64,000 nucleotides of DNA. It comes from Apium graveolens (lineage: Eukaryota; Streptophyta; Magnoliopsida; Apiales; Apiaceae). The notes below the pieces were generated by a model, which saw nothing but the letters and a program-made list of their open reading frames with translations, was not told the origin of the DNA and made no database searches. Shown one piece after another: positions 1-12,924 of this stretch; the first letter of the stretch is position 1, and each line of letters begins with the position of its first letter. The stretch spans positions 58,321-122,320 of the forward strand of contig NW_027417700.1 of assembly GCF_009905375.1 (NCBI RefSeq). Direction: 5' to 3'. Both the position numbers and the translations under genes were made by a program.

Positions 1-150
1 TATATATGTCTGCATCAGCTCCAAGCAATTCACACACATTCGATCACTCAAACATTTAGTCTTACAAACTGCTCAAAACTTGAAAAAGTTTTGAGATTTA
101 CATTCAACCCCCCTTCTGTAAATCTCATTATTAGTCCACTGGGAATAACA
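1..150 (+). repeat. 3' end of a SIRE-like Copia LTR (partial)
   Basis: The last ~90 bases closely match the 3' end of the LTRs of element B (12637-13716). They share the stretch from 'ctgctcaaaacttg' to the terminal GGAATAACA. The left part is more diverged, so this is an older or sister copy. The rest of the LTR and its element lie left of the window. The LTR ends in CA at 150 and is inserted into the integrase region of Copia element A. Bases 151-155 (ATAAT) are the candidate target duplication, which cannot be verified without the other end. Confidence 0.8.
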
Positions 151-1828
151 ATAATTCTTGAACTCATTTGACATGAACTCACCACCTCGATCAGTTCTGA
201 AAGTTTTTATCTTTCGTTCAGCTCCATTCTCAACCAGTGCTCGAAAAATCTTGAATGCAGCAAAAGCTTCCCCTTTAGTTTTGAGAAAGTACACCCACAT
301 AGCACGACTATAATCATCAACCAACAGAAAAGCATATCTCTTTCCAGAGGCTATTTCTGGAGTAATAGGCCCGCACAAATCGCCATGTATAATTTCTAGA
401 ACCTTGCTTGCTACAAAACTCGATCTGGTTGGAACGTGTTTGCGCGCTTGCTTTGACATGAGACACCCAGTGCACATATCTTTGGGTTGTACTACTCGAG
501 GTAACCCCTTTACCATTTTATCCTTAAACATCCAGGACAATGCCTGATAATTCACATGGCCTAAGCGAGCATGCCACAGTTTAGACACCTCGTCAATCTT
601 AGACAGTAAACATTCAGAATTCTCAGACTCAATCAGAAGCTTATACAAACGATTTAACGATCGTTTGACTTTCATGACCAATTTCTCATTTTTATCGAAC
701 ATCCACATGTACTCTCCTCTGATTATAACTTTATTCCCATCTTCTGAAAGCTGACCAATACTTATAATGTTATTACGCAGACTAGGAATGAAATATACCT
801 CATTCAGTATACGATTATGTCCATCCTTGCATTTCAGAATGATAGATCATCTGCCTTTGATCTCCACTGTTGTTCTGTCTCCAAATTTGACACTACCAGT
901 TATTCCTTCATCAAGCATGTTGAATTTCGATTTTTGCCCAGTCATGTGATTGCTGGCACCATTATCGAGATACCAAATATCACAATCATACTTCATGTTC
1001 TCAACACCTGATGACAGTCGTGGCCTCACGTTCATTTCATTTAACATCAACTTCGAATCTTCCTTTTCATGCTTAGCAAGCAATAAAGCTGGTTCATCGT
1101 CTTCGATTCTTGTCAAATATGCCTCCTGCTTCTGCTCCTTATTTCTCTTGGGCTTTCGACATTCGGAAGCAAAATGTCCATACAGATAATAATTAAAACA
1201 CTTTACCCTGGTTTATCACGAACCATGCGACCTTTGAACTGCGATGACTGACTTTCTGCAACTCCTTTACGCTTCAGCCATTCCTCTCGCGTGAATAACA
1301 GTTTTTCTTCGTTGTTTTCTCGATTTTGCCACTCTTCTTCTGTGAGTAGCAACTGGGTTTCATTTGTTTCGACCTTGCCTCTGGTTCTCTCCTCGTGAGC
1401 CTTCAGAGCACCCATGGCTTCTTCAACTATCATGGTTTCCAAGTCACTGAATTGCTCTATTGCGGACGTAATCTGTAAGAACTTTTCTGGTACTGCTCGC
1501 AGCAGTTTCTTTACTACGTAGGTTTCCCCCATAGTTTCACCCAATGCTCATATATTTGTCATGAGTGCATTCATCTTCATATAGAAATCATCGAGATGAT
1601 CAGAGTCCTTCATACTCAATGCCTCGAACTCGGCCTTTAGAGTTTGAACCCGTGCTTTCTTTACTCTGTCTGCACCTTGGCAAAGAGTTTTGATCACATC
1701 CCATGCTTCTTTAGCTGATTTCTTCTCTGCAACTGAAAGTAGGATCTCCTCTGGTACCCTGATATATCATGGCCAACGCGATATTATCTGTTCTTTCATC
1801 AATTACAGCCTTTTCATCGGTTGGTTCC
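151..1828 (-). pseudogene. Copia element A gag-pol remnant: gag, zinc knuckle, protease, integrase start
   Basis: Reading leftward on the minus strand one can follow a Ty1/Copia polyprotein: the second half of gag (about 1828-1200), a CCHC zinc knuckle (about 1205-1160), the protease with DNGASNHMTG (about 1000-950), the gag-pre-integrase motif HARLGHVNYQAL and CTGCLMSKQARK (about 600-440), then the integrase core with HGDLCGP and FRTDRGGEF (about 400-165). Integrase stops at the LTR inserted at 150, so the rest of integrase, RT and RNase H are not in the window. It is dead: several frame changes and stops are visible (near 1550, 1203 and 845), and the second Cys of the zinc knuckle appears as Tyr. 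The protease has D-N-G where D-T/S-G is usual. The 5' part of the same gag lies beyond the LTR insertion, at 5908-6052. Confidence 0.85.
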
Positions 1829-4800
1829 TGTAATACCCCCAAATCCGGGGTCGGGGATCCGGGTTATCACGAGTTCCATTTCCCTTAATAACACCCAATA
1901 TTAATAAATAATCAACTACTCTGTACTGTGACCCCACAATAAATACACACACCACAAGTTATAGTCTCAGAGATGAATATCCAAAAATAATCACAAGTCA
2001 TTTTATTCCAAAATTATATGCCATTACACCTTAAAAGGGTTTCTGAATAAATTTACATTTCTTTGCCATTATTACAATTCATAAATATACATAATCTGGT
2101 ACATCAAACGTTGAAAGCCTAGCCTATTGGTAGCTCCTACCTCAGCTACGGCGGCATCAACGCTTCCAGAAAACTGCGGAACGTTTCATAACCGCTTGCG
2201 AATTGGAAGCTTGGTCTTGTTCATCTTTTCTATCTGTTGTTGTGTGATGAAAGAAGAAAGCAAGGGTGAGCAGCAAGCCCACCAAAATAATATGTATAAT
2301 GATTTACAATATGCGAGCCTTCTCATAGTACTCATGAAAGTCTTGGTCAAAAGAAATGAACCAAGTTTGATATCTTAATGCGATGAAGTCGCAAAATATT
2401 CAATATATATACATATATACTTTTCAAAATCTTGGAAGTCCTCTTCCATGTATAATATACACAAAGTTCCAGTTTATAACTGTATAAAAATATCGTTGCA
2501 AGGTGATATCATATATCTAACCTTGTCTCAACGTTTTTCTGAAAGTCTTTGATATGCATAAGATAATCATTTACTAGATATAAGTTTAAAAGATGAAGTT
2601 ACAAGATACTCCAATATACTTATATCTTTTCCGAATACTACTTGAACTACCACCATTCAAGTTATAATTAGTTTCAAAAGTTCATCACACTGATGAGACT
2701 ACAAGATAAGACTTGAATAGATTCAATCTTTGAAATATTTTGAAGGAAATGAAGTTATGATATACTTCATTAAGTCCCGATATATATATACACCTATATA
2801 TATACATACGTTTCCTGAAAACCTCTGTCATGTAAAGTATGAACAGAATTGCAATATCCAATAAATTTGGAAATGAAAGAATTTTGGCATAAACCTGATA
2901 TCTTGCTGATCAGGCAAAGATACCAATAAGTAACCTTTTCTACTATTAGATGGACGAATTCCCCACTGGTCATCACCCTGGTCGCAATAGGACCTTATGC
3001 TGGACTGCCACTCAGCCACTTATGCATTTGATGGACTCCTACTGAGCCACTTACACTATCATGGACGCCCACTGAGCCCATGTTGCTTATGCCGACTCGA
3101 TAGATGGACTTACTTCCCGAACGTTGGGTAAGTAATCAATTCATTTACCAAAACTGCAACCTTGTTGCGAATATAAAATACACCACAGAGCCGGATCCCT
3201 CTGGTTTTGAGCGAGTATTTAAATCCCCTTTAAAAAGGAAGATCATAAATATAAAAATGAGTTTTGGGATCCGCTCTAACTTTTAAAAATCATTTTGAAG
3301 ACTCGAAAACACTTTAAGGAGTGGTTGGAGCAATGCTGATTTAATAAAATAAATCAGTCCTAATGTATTTAGAAAATATCTGAATATTATTATTTAAATA
3401 ATATTCCCATAAAGAATAATTGAGGTAGAAGTTGGAAAACTTATACTTGAAATGAATAGTAAATAATCAAAGATATACTTATACGAAAGTAATATCTTTA
3501 TTTGAATAATCAAAAGTAAGTTTGATTATCGAACATTATTCTTTAATAAAATAAAGAATATTATTAAATAATAAGCGGAGTCATAATACCTCGAATGAAT
3601 ATTATAAATAATATTCATATAATAAAATAAACTGAGCCATAAGCCCTCGAATGAATATTCAAATAATATTCAAATAATAAAATAAACTGAGTCATAAGCC
3701 CTCGAATGAACATTCAAATAATATTCAAATAATAAAATAAACTTAAAGTTATCGAATAAATCTTATTCGATTAATAGTTTTGAAAACTATAACCATATAT
3801 ATATATAAAAATATATAAATTATACTTGGGAACATCGACTCCCGGTTTAGAAATATGTTCACCTTTTTATCCCCTATACTAAGGGTAAACTCAAATACCG
3901 CTTATCTCTAGCATAGGTATTATGCAACTATAAGCATTTGAACCAACATATATATAAATCAAGAATATGAAACAGGCATGCATATATACCATATCACATG
4001 CTACAATATATCGCAAGAATTTGCTAATAACAAATATGCATTTATCACAAGATCATGCATATACACATATACATCACAACAACAGTTATACGGGTTAAAA
4101 ACTTGCCTGAGTGCTCCCGGATAGACTTAAGCTTAGAGTGGGTCCGATAACCTATGAACAACAACATAAGTCGGAATTAAACCCCGGTCGCTTAAGAAAC
4201 TAGACTTTAACCATTTAGAGTCCTAACGTTCGCTTTCGCGCTTAACGATTCACTTAAGTCGCTCGAGTACTCTCGGCTCCACCATTTTTAATAAATTAAC
4301 CATTAAGGGTTTTAAGGCGATTCTTTCGCGAGTGTCTTACCAACTGCCTAACACACTTAACATAATTGTTTCATACTTCAATTAGTCCTTTAAGGTCTTT
4401 AACCTATGTTTCGAAGTAAGGCGAGGGGTAATGATTCGTTCGCGAAATATCGTTACTTAAAACGGCCGTTTCTCCTAAACCGTACATCGGAATCAAACGA
4501 ACCACATATCAAAACGAAGCTCGTAACATGAACTATCTAAACATGGCAATGGTCAAAACCTAGCAGGGAGTTCTCAGGTCCTAATGTTATGAACAAAAGC
4601 AGTCTAAAGTAAATCGGACATTACGACGGCTATGTTTACGCGATTTCTCAATTTTATACCATGCCAATTCAACCACCAATCAATCCCAATTCATTCATAC
4701 AATCAATATTCATCCAAAACACACTACAACAGTCCCAACACCTCAAGTTCTTCCAATTTATGTTATTCTCATCATGAACTTAAACTATACTTAATTCCTT

Positions 4801-5907
4801 TAACAAATCAACAAGATTCAACATTCATACCACTACCACTCCAACCCAAACTCTAAACAAACAAGCTTCATGCTTCACATATACTATATTACTCATAACC
4901 ATTCCTAAATACTCAAAACTAAAGCTAGGATTTGGAGTTTATACCTTCTTGAAGCTTTTTAATCAATTAAAGATCCTTGGAATGCCCATGGAAGCCTTGA
5001 TCTATGCTTAAGCTACCTTGAACTTTCATAAAAATCAAGAAAACCAAAGTTATTTCGTGAAGGTTACTATTCACCATCTTCTTCCTTAATTTATTGGAAG
5101 AGATTGTGAAGGAATTAGAAGTTTAAACTTATAGGATATCCATATCTATGTACAAGGAACCTTAGATAATTACCTTGTAATTTAACAATGCTTGGAACTT
5201 GATTTTTGATTTTTCTTCCTTTGAAAAAGAAGAAAAGCCGAGAGCAAGATGATGAGAATGAAATGATTTTGTGTTTTTTGATTTGTTTGGCTTAGCTTGG
5301 TTGTTTTTTGTTTTGTTTTTGGTTAATTACCTTAATAACCTTATATTTGTGTGGTTATAAACCAACCACACCTCCTCCTTCCCTATGTCATGCTTGCATC
5401 ACCTTATTTTGTCAGCATCTCTTACTTGCCCTCTTCTCATTGGTTGGATGACCTCATCATCCCTAACCTCCTTGATTAACCTCTTAATTGTTTGCCTAAT
5501 GACCGCTGATCTGTTATACGGTTCGCTTAACTTTCGTTTTCGTTTATCGTTTGAGGGATCATATCCGGGATCTTATTACTTGGGTTTCCTTAACCTTTCT
5601 CAATACATTATAATCCTTTTATGATCCTCTCTTATAATCCTTTAATTTAAATCCTTTTTACCTTGTTACCTTATACTCAATTCTTTCCGTATCTAGTGGA
5701 TTTTCGGGAAAAATCAAAGTGTTCGGAATTGGATTCTGACGATCTTTACATACACTTATATACCATATAGAGTACTAATAAAATCTCAAAATATCCATAA
5801 CAGAACCCCTACATAGTGTGGCATGAAAAATTTTCTCATTCAGCATAATCTGCCAAAATCACTATTCATAAGGGTTTCAAAAAATTCCAAAATTTGGGGT
5901 TATTACA
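1829..5907. mobile_element. 4.08 kb solo LTR-like insertion
   Basis: The insertion begins TGTAATACCCCC and ends GGGGTTATTACA, so it has TG...CA ends inside a short inverted repeat. The 5 bp target GTTCC is repeated at 1824-1828 and 5908-5912. Removing it rejoins the gag reading of element A. It has no significant ORF, and I found no internal copy of its own ends, PBS or polypurine tract. A single long LTR left after LTR-LTR recombination fits best. LTRs this long are known from Ogre/Tat-type Gypsy elements, which is only a suggestion here. The interior is AT-rich, with short runs resembling (AATAATATTC)n around 3590-3740. Confidence 0.8.
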
Positions 5908-6052
5908 GTTCCACAGCAGTCCACACCCCTTGGGCGAGCATGAATACTTTCATCTTGACAGACCAAGCCGTGTAATTACCCATGGCCAACATTGGATAAG
6001 TTAGCCCAAACGATCCTCCCTTTATCTTGTTCGCATCCATATACTCTTTCAT
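5908..6052 (-). pseudogene. Copia element A gag, N-terminal 48 codons
   Basis: Reading from an ATG at 6052 down to 5908 gives an uninterrupted gag start that includes MGNYTAWSVKMKVF and GVWTAVE, the usual N-terminal pattern of plant Copia gag proteins. It continues directly into the reading at 1828 once the insertion 1829-5907 and one copy of GTTCC are removed. Bases 6053-6223 between this start and the presumed LTR are AT-rich leader with poly-pyrimidine runs. No clear tRNA-Met primer site remains there, though CTTGGTAGGAAAG next to the LTR could be a decayed one. Confidence 0.8.
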
Positions 6053-6223
6053 ATATATGGTGCAACCCAATTCTTATGTTTTTTTTTCTTTTTTTTGAAT
6101 TGAACCACTTAAATATAACTTGAATAATAAGAAATTCCCTCCTTAGAGTGGCCTATGTTGTATATGTACTCTTTCGACTCTATTTTTTATCTTTTTGTGA
6201 TTTTATTTTTCTTTCCTACCAAG

Positions 6224-6416
6224 TGTTGTAAACAACTTTGTATGTTAAACAAAGAAATGATATACTCAGAGTATTTGGAACATAAAAGACGTTGGATACT
6301 TTATTAATGTTCACCACAAGTACATATAAAGAGAAGATAAAACGGATAAATCAAACAAGCTACAAACTAGGGCCACTTGCCAACAACCTTCCTAAAACAA
6401 ACTATTTATTCCAACA
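6224..6416 (-). repeat. Probable 5' LTR of Copia element A
   Basis: On the minus strand this 193 bp segment runs TGTTGGAATAAATAG ... TTTACAACA, with TG...CA ends and a TGTTG/CAACA inverted terminus. It lies ~170 bp upstream of the element A gag start. Short LTRs are usual for plant Copia elements. The partner LTR is outside the window, so this rests on position and end sequence only. Confidence 0.55.
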
Positions 6417-6944
6417 GTAGCACAAAACTCCTTGAAAATAGCATGACCAAGTCCAGAACAATCAAACTCTATGCTTACTCAATCAAACAATTACTGAATA
6501 TTTTATACTTTTCAACATATAATTAAACATTAATAATAAGAAAAATATAATTTGCAAAAAAATTAAATCCTGGAAAAAGAAAAATATATAGCAAAAAGTA
6601 ACATTTTTCTTAATTTTTATGTTATTTTTCTCAAAGGAGAGATTTATTGCTCAATTTTGTTTTATTACTTACACAATGGTAGTCATTCATCTTAACTTCA
6701 AATCAGGAGGCGACAAAGAACAAAAATATAAATACTTGTAAAGCATATATATATAGTACCAGGCTTTCCAAATTTTAGTAAATATTGTATTTCCATACCT
6801 TCTGCTTCCGATTATTCATGTTCAGAACGTGAATGGAAAGATAGTTATAATAATCATCTGTTTTAACAAGGTATTATGATTAATTTTTCCATGCAATCAA
6901 AAACTGTGTAGGACAAATACTGTCAACCAAGAAGACAAGACAAC
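6417..6944. other. AT-rich spacer, nothing recognised
   Basis: No ORF, repeat or terminal structure could be supported. The stretch is AT-rich, with homopolymer runs. Confidence 0.5.
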
Positions 6945-7382
6945 TAAAAGAAACTTCACCTTCAAACTAATTTGAAGATCCATCTTCTACATGTAGTGCC
7001 CATTATAAGTTCATTAAAATTGATATGTAAATGCTAGAACTTTAGTGAAGTCTTACGAGATAGAAAGTATATAATATTATTAGAAAATAAAGAAATGATA
7101 GATTGAAATTTGAAGAATCAAAGTATTATAACACTAATATTCAATTAGCCTAGGTAGAATAATATTTAGCGCATGCAGCTTATAAATACTATTTTCTACT
7201 AGTGCCAGTAAGTGGCCTAAATATGAATTTCACACCTTTGGATATTAACTTGCTATAAATGAGACGCATACAAGTCGTATTGAGGAAGTCTCATTAGAAA
7301 CTTTTTCATAAAGGTTTGGTATAACTTTTATATAATACAGTAGCATGGAGAACTAATAATATAAGGTACTTGCCAGTATAAT

Positions 7383-7785
7383 GGGCTGTTTGACAATATA
7401 CTTATGGCTTATAAGCCCGTAACAGCTTATCGACGAGTGTTTGTCGACCCAATTTATAAGCTGAATTTACAACTTATAAGCTGATAAGTTGAAAGTTGGC
7501 AGTGACGTACTTTTTTCCAACTTATTTTCATTTTTTCACTTTTTTCTAAAGTTTTGGTTTTAAAATATAAATTTTAAAATATTTTCTAATTTAAAATTCA
7601 TGAACTAAGATAATTGTATTTAATAATTATTTGTTTTAATTCATTTAAGTAATAAAAGTTCTGACTTATAAGTAAATTTATCCAAACACTTGTAGAACTT
7701 ATAAGTATCTATCAACTTATCACTTATTTCGCACTTAATCATTTTAAGTTATAACTTACTTATTTTAAGATTTCCCAAACGGACA
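7383..7785. mobile_element. MITE-like inverted-repeat insertion
   Basis: The insertion is ~0.4 kb, present in D1 and absent from D2, which gives a paralogous empty site (…GCCAGTATAATATTTAC… near 12255). Its ends are related in inverted orientation: GGGCTGTTTGACAA at the left and, read inward from the right, TGTCCGTTTGGGAA. It is flanked by a 4-5 bp duplication (TAAT or ATAAT). The interior is full of short palindromes such as CTTATAAG. No coding capacity. The superfamily is uncertain; the short TSD argues against a classical 8 bp hAT. Confidence 0.75.
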
Positions 7786-7822
7786 TAATATTTACAATTA
7801 ATGAACATATTAAGAGAAGAAT

Positions 7823-7968
7823 TCACCGAAATGTAGAGGCCGGGATTCCCCCACCATATCCGTCATCAACGATATTCATAGAAGAATTTGAATATTGTAA
7901 AATTGAGCTATTATCGACTGCTTTAAGGAAACATTTCATTGAAGCACCAGTAGGCACCATTTGATTTA
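7823..7968 (-). pseudogene. Exon-like ORF fragment, copy 1; unrecognised
   Basis: On the minus strand, an AG acceptor (…ATCTATAG) is followed by an open reading of ~48 codons ending in TGA, with NQMVPTGASMKCFLKAVD then SSILQYSNSS and a GGGIP tail. The copy at 12294-12439 has the same length, acceptor, frame and stop. Both changes that keep the codon and changes that alter it are present between them. It could be a terminal exon of a gene caught in the duplicated segment. I do not recognise the family, and a chance ORF kept by recent duplication remains possible. Confidence 0.35.
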
Positions 7969-8214
7969 CTATAGATACATGTAAATATTTACAAAAATGA
8001 ATTAACATGTATATACTACTTCTAATCTGGTTAAAACAATAAAAATAAAAAGGATACGACACAAAGCAAAAACGGTACCGTGTGATGCAAGCAGCGTCCC
8101 ATATATATATCAAGAATGTAAAACCCAAATATGATATCTAGCCTATGTAAGCAACAGTAAAAAGTTGTAACCATACAATTTGCATATGCATTAGTTATTG
8201 CATAATATATGCAT

Positions 8215-11200
8215 CGGTTTATAGCTGATGTTAAAAAAAATTAAATATTGCATTAGACATCGGTTTATAGCCGATGTTAAAAAAAATTGAAGTGATGTCA
8301 TCGTGTGTGGTATTAAATATCATTAGCATTTAATATCGGTTATTAGCATATGTCTATTACACTCCTACACAATGTTTTACAATGTTTTACAGATTATATC
8401 AGATGTCTTTTGCACAAATTTCAACTAAAATTGCAGTATTTTTAACTGAATTTGAGTAAATTATGAGCTATATATTCATTAAAATATGTAACCTACAAGT
8501 TATAAAGAGCCATTTATATAAATTAATCCGACAAAACCAATGTCTAAAGTTAGTATCAACATCGAAGTTTTTTATGAACTAATGTGAAAAGATGGTTAAG
8601 ACATTATAACAGTAACTGATGTGAAATAGTAGTAAATAACATCATATCATTTTAGAAACCGATGTCTAATATGACACATTCAAAATTTAACATCGATACT
8701 TATACAAATGTCTTTGTTTCATTTAGGTATTGTAAAATATGTTTTTAGACATCGATTTAATGATAATAGTACTTTTTACATCATTTCCAGTAACTTTTCA
8801 TATGCTTTATTATATTTATAATTATTTTACAGACATTTAATACCAAAGAATCAAACTAACCAAACTTTAATTTTCAAAACAAAACTAACCAAATTTAAGA
8901 TCAAACTACAACAGAGCATAATCCAACATTCCATAACAAAAGCATCCAATATTCCAACCCATTTACATCCAATTTTCCAACTCAAAATCAAACATTTCAA
9001 CCCATTTACATCCACCATCCTAAACAAAGTATTTAACTAATTAATAAGTACCTAACTGAAAGATTGTGATGAATCCAGAAATAGCCCACATTGGCCACAC
9101 ATGTGTTATCAACCAGTAAAATAAATACCACGAAGATACCTCAGTCATTTAAAGATTCTAAACCGAGCTTTCCGCATTCTTGTTGTCTTGAGCTCCCTAA
9201 AAATCAAATTTGTGTAGCTGATTAGTTAATCCTATATTCTACATAATAATTTGGAAATAGATCATCAACATGATATCTTTAAAAAATATATTAAAGGTTT
9301 TCTCCAAATTCAGAAATACCTCAATATTAATAACATGGTAAACAATGAAAGTTATACCTTGTAAACAGAGCATGTATGCTTCCGCCTTGCTAGCCCATAC
9401 ACTTTATTAAAAGTGTTAAAACCCGGTACCAAAGGCATCAGAGCAAGTGAACAAAATAAATAACTAAAACTAAATGAAGAATTAGATACAAGCATTAGGT
9501 GACCTTTTTATTGTTGGTCAGTGAATTATATATTTTAAGAATAGAATCATTTGTGAGACTAGCATGTGTTCTTTCAAAACGTCAATTTTTTATACTTCAC
9601 AGATAAGTCTCAACAAAATATTACCAATACAAAGATACAAGACCCTGCAAAACCAAATGCAACTTACGATCTGCAGTCTCAACACGTATTGTAGGTGTTG
9701 CCGACATCAACTATTTAAAATACTTTGTCTAGTGACGGAAATTACAAATTATAATTGAATTGCACCAACATGAGGGTTTCAGTCATTTCAACTAATTAAA
9801 AATTAATCCCACAACACTCTCAAAAGATGATAAATTAGAAATAAGTTTTGAGATGCCTTTACATACCAAGGACTAATGACGCGTTTATATTGGACAGGAA
9901 ACTTATTCATTTTGGGCAGTGGAATAAAAAATGGATCCTTCACGATCCAGCTGAAGAACCCACCTGCATAAATAGCAAAAATATACATAACCATCCCAGA
10001 AGGAATTTATGACCATAGAATACTTTGATAAACATTCTTGTCAAGATATAGATACCATGAGAAATTAAACAATATCAATTGTGCCTTCCTTAGTTGTCTT
10101 TATGTATAGCTCAACCTCCTCATGACTATCTGACCTATTGATTATTCTTTATATGCAAACTTATAAGCATTTTGTGCAGTTTTCTTAAATACCGACTGGT
10201 CATATTCTACTATTGACTATACAGAGATATATTTGGTAAATTAAAGGATACATTTAGTTAATCCAAACACACCTTAATAGCTACTCTTTACTTGAATTTA
10301 TTGGTCACTTACATTCAGTAAAAACTATATTTAATTAGCTTAGAAACCTGACAATTGATCAATCATATAGTGAATGGTGCTGATAAGTAGGAGAAAGGCT
10401 AAGAGCTGAGTAAAAATTACATAGTAGAATTATAGACCTAATCTTCCAGAAGAATCAAGCCCTCGTTTTTGCAAAACTCCACTATATCCCGCTGGTTGTC
10501 CTCAGAAAGAACATAAACAAGAGAGCACAAAAAAGCATTAATTATACATTACTTTAAGAATATATCATTTGGGTTGGCAGGATATTGTCACGACCTTCAA
10601 TGCAAGCACTAGCAGCAATTATTTCACCCAATCCCTTGATATCTTGTTGTAAGTCTTGTAAATCTTCAATAAGAAAGGCAAGTTATTGATAAGTTAGATC
10701 TATAAAAGCTTACAAAATTAAAGGTTTTAGTCAATCCTTCATAACAAAAACAAACAACTCGTAGTACAATAAATTACAGCTACAATAAATAAACAAAGAG
10801 GAGCATACATCTATCATAAACAAACATGCATAATGATAGGCTAAATAAACATACATAATGATAGGCTATATCGTATTACTCGCATTCTCAATATACACCT
10901 GAAGTCACTGAATAATAAAAACTCCTTCCCTTTCATCAAACAATCCTTGGTTGCTTTCATTAAAGCCAGAATCCAATCTTTCACCAATCGATTTCAAACA
11001 TATCGAACCAAAGAAGTTATTTGTAAGATTATTTAGCATAAATTGAACCAATTTCGAGTTGGGTTTGTACTAGTCGCACTTAATTTGGTTATGTGGTTTG
11101 AATTTGTGAAACAGTGAATACTAATGTGTGAGGATGTGGTAAATTAGGGTTTAAGATAGGTTGGTAGAGAGATGGGAGAGTGAGAGTGAAACGGTGGGAG

Positions 11201-11820
11201 AGAGACGAAAGAGAGAGGAGAAAGAGATGGTTAGAGAGAATACAGAGATAAAGTGGAGAGAGAGCGCGATTTGAAGTTTAATTAGGCCCAGGTATAAATT
11301 AGGGTTTATGAGAGGGAATGGTGAGAAAGGAGAGACAGAGAGGAGAGACGAGGGAGATGGAGTTGAGGCTTGAGAGTGAGATGGTTAAAGTGTTTGAGAT
11401 GTATGTTTAGGTTTGAGAGATAGTTGCAGCGGTGAGTTGAGAGAGAGAAAGAGATAGAGACGGGCGTGAGTAAAGGGGCTGAGGAGAAAAAAAGTCGGAA
11501 ATAAAAATTGAGTTAAGGAGGGGGAGATTTTTATGAACAGGGGAAATTTTCGTACTGAACGAGGGAAATGACAAGTCAATCTTTAAAAAAAAATTGATCA
11601 GAGACAACGGCTCCTAAAAACAACTGATGTCAAAGTTAAATATGTTTATTTGACAGTTTTTAAAATAAAACATGGGCAACAATTGGTATACAAAATCGAT
11701 TTTAATATTCTTTTTCAACATCGCTTTAAGAGAAACTGATGTTAAAAATTCTTTTAACATCGGGTGCATTACGTGCCGATATTTAAGCACCAATATCGTA
11801 CGCCCTATTTCTATAGTAAT
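8215..11820. mobile_element. Transposon-like block between the duplicated copies, possibly CACTA-type, non-coding
   Basis: The first ~550 bp and last ~150 bp carry many short direct and inverted copies of CATCGG / GATGT(T) (for example 8213-8285, 8540-8700, 11700-11800), a pattern typical of CACTA sub-terminal repeats. The right end reads TTTCTATAGTAATG, a weak match to a CACTA 3' terminus. No intact CACTA start is visible at the left. There is no transposase. 11160-11470 is a strongly GA-rich tract. 8800-11100 is AT-rich with one weak exon candidate. The assignment is tentative. Confidence 0.4.
9867..9963 (-). other. Candidate internal exon, unrecognised
   Basis: On the minus strand, a good 3' splice site (…TTTATGCAG) is followed by ~32 open codons including GGFFSWIVKDPFFIPLPK, then a GT donor (GTATGT). 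It may be a gene fragment carried by the surrounding transposon-like block, since CACTA and similar elements often capture exons. No neighbouring exon could be linked to it, so chance cannot be excluded. Confidence 0.25.
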
Positions 11821-12636
11821 GAAAAGACAGAACTTCACCTTCAAAATAATTTGAAGATCCATCTTTTACATGTAGTGCCCTTAGAAGTTCATTAAAATTG
11901 ATATGTAAGTGCTAGACCTTTAGTGCAGTCTTACGAGATAACAAGTAGATGATATTATTAGAAAATAAAGAAATGAAAGATTGAAATTAGAAGAATCAGA
12001 GTATTATAACACTAATATTTAGTTAGCCAAGGTAGAATAATACTCGGCGCATGCAGCATATAAATACTATTTTCTACTAGTGTCAGTATGTGGCATAACT
12101 ATAAATTTCACACCTTTGGATATTAACTTGCTATAAATGAGACGCAAACAAGTCTTATTGAGTAAGTCTCATTGGAAACCTTTTCATAAAGGTTTGGTAT
12201 AACTTTTATGTAATACAGTAGCATGGAGAACTAATAATATAAAATATTTGCCAGTATAATATTTACAATTAATGAACATATTAAGAGAAGAATTCACCAG
12301 AATGTAATGGTCGGGATTCCCCCACCATCTCCGCCATCAACGGTATTCATAGAAGAATTTGAATATTGTAAAATTGAGCTATTATCGACCGCTTTAAGGA
12401 AACATTTCACTGAAGCACCAGTAGGAACCATTTGATTTACTATAGATACCTGTAAATATTTATAAAAATGAATGAACATGTATATACTACTACTAATCTA
12501 GTTAGTAATAATAAAAATAAAAAGGATAAGACACAAAGCAAAAACGGTACCATGTGATACAAGCAGCGTTCCATATATATCAAGAATGTAAAACCCAAAT
12601 ATGATATCTAGCCTATGTAAGCAACAGTAAAAAGTT
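11821..12636. repeat. Direct duplication, copy 2 (D2), left part
   Basis: This is the counterpart of 6945-8214 without the MITE. It is interrupted at 12636 by element B, whose target duplication AAGTT is 12632-12636. The remaining ~50 bases are at 25863-25915. It starts directly after the right end of the transposon-like block. Confidence 0.8.
12294..12439 (-). pseudogene. Exon-like ORF fragment, copy 2; unrecognised
   Basis: This is the paralogue of 7823-7968, with the same acceptor, reading frame and stop and a number of amino-acid differences. See copy 1 for description and doubts. Confidence 0.35.
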
Positions 12637-12924
12637 TGTTAGGAATGTATGTGCATTAGTTTGATGATATGTTTAACAAAATACTTAAGTAGAAATTTAG
12701 TGTCTGTAGCCTCAACGGATAAGACCACTTTGGCTATCCGTTGATGGTGTAGCTTTACTTAGAAATAAGTCTAGTGTTGTAGCATATTTCAGTCTCTGTA
12801 TTTAAAATGTAATTCTTGGAAGTTGAGAGAAACTATGAGTCATGTTGACTACTAGATGATATGCAGATAGGAAGGCCAATTGTAAATACTTCATGCCTTG
12901 TAATTTTGTATAAGTGAAGTGGTA

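Larger units (their letters stand above)
6945..8214. repeat. Direct duplication, copy 1 (D1)
   Basis: This segment matches 11821-12636 plus 25863-25915 (copy 2, split by element B) almost throughout, in the same orientation. Shared landmarks are the 'cttcaccttcaaa' start, the CTACTAGTG tract at ~7195/~12072, an identical exon-like ORF, and the end 'gcataatatatgcat'. Without the insertion at 7383-7785 both copies are close to 0.86 kb. Neither copy has TG...CA ends, so they do not look like LTRs. Confidence 0.8.

Noticed and set aside
7170..7204. CTACTAGTG in D1/D2 as a CACTA 3' end
   Set aside because: It resembles an inverted CACTA terminus, but no matching CACTA start with a 3 bp target duplication could be located.
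6945..12636. D1 and D2 as LTRs of a retrotransposon
   Set aside because: No TG...CA ends, no primer site after D1, no polypurine tract before D2, and no coding sequence between them.
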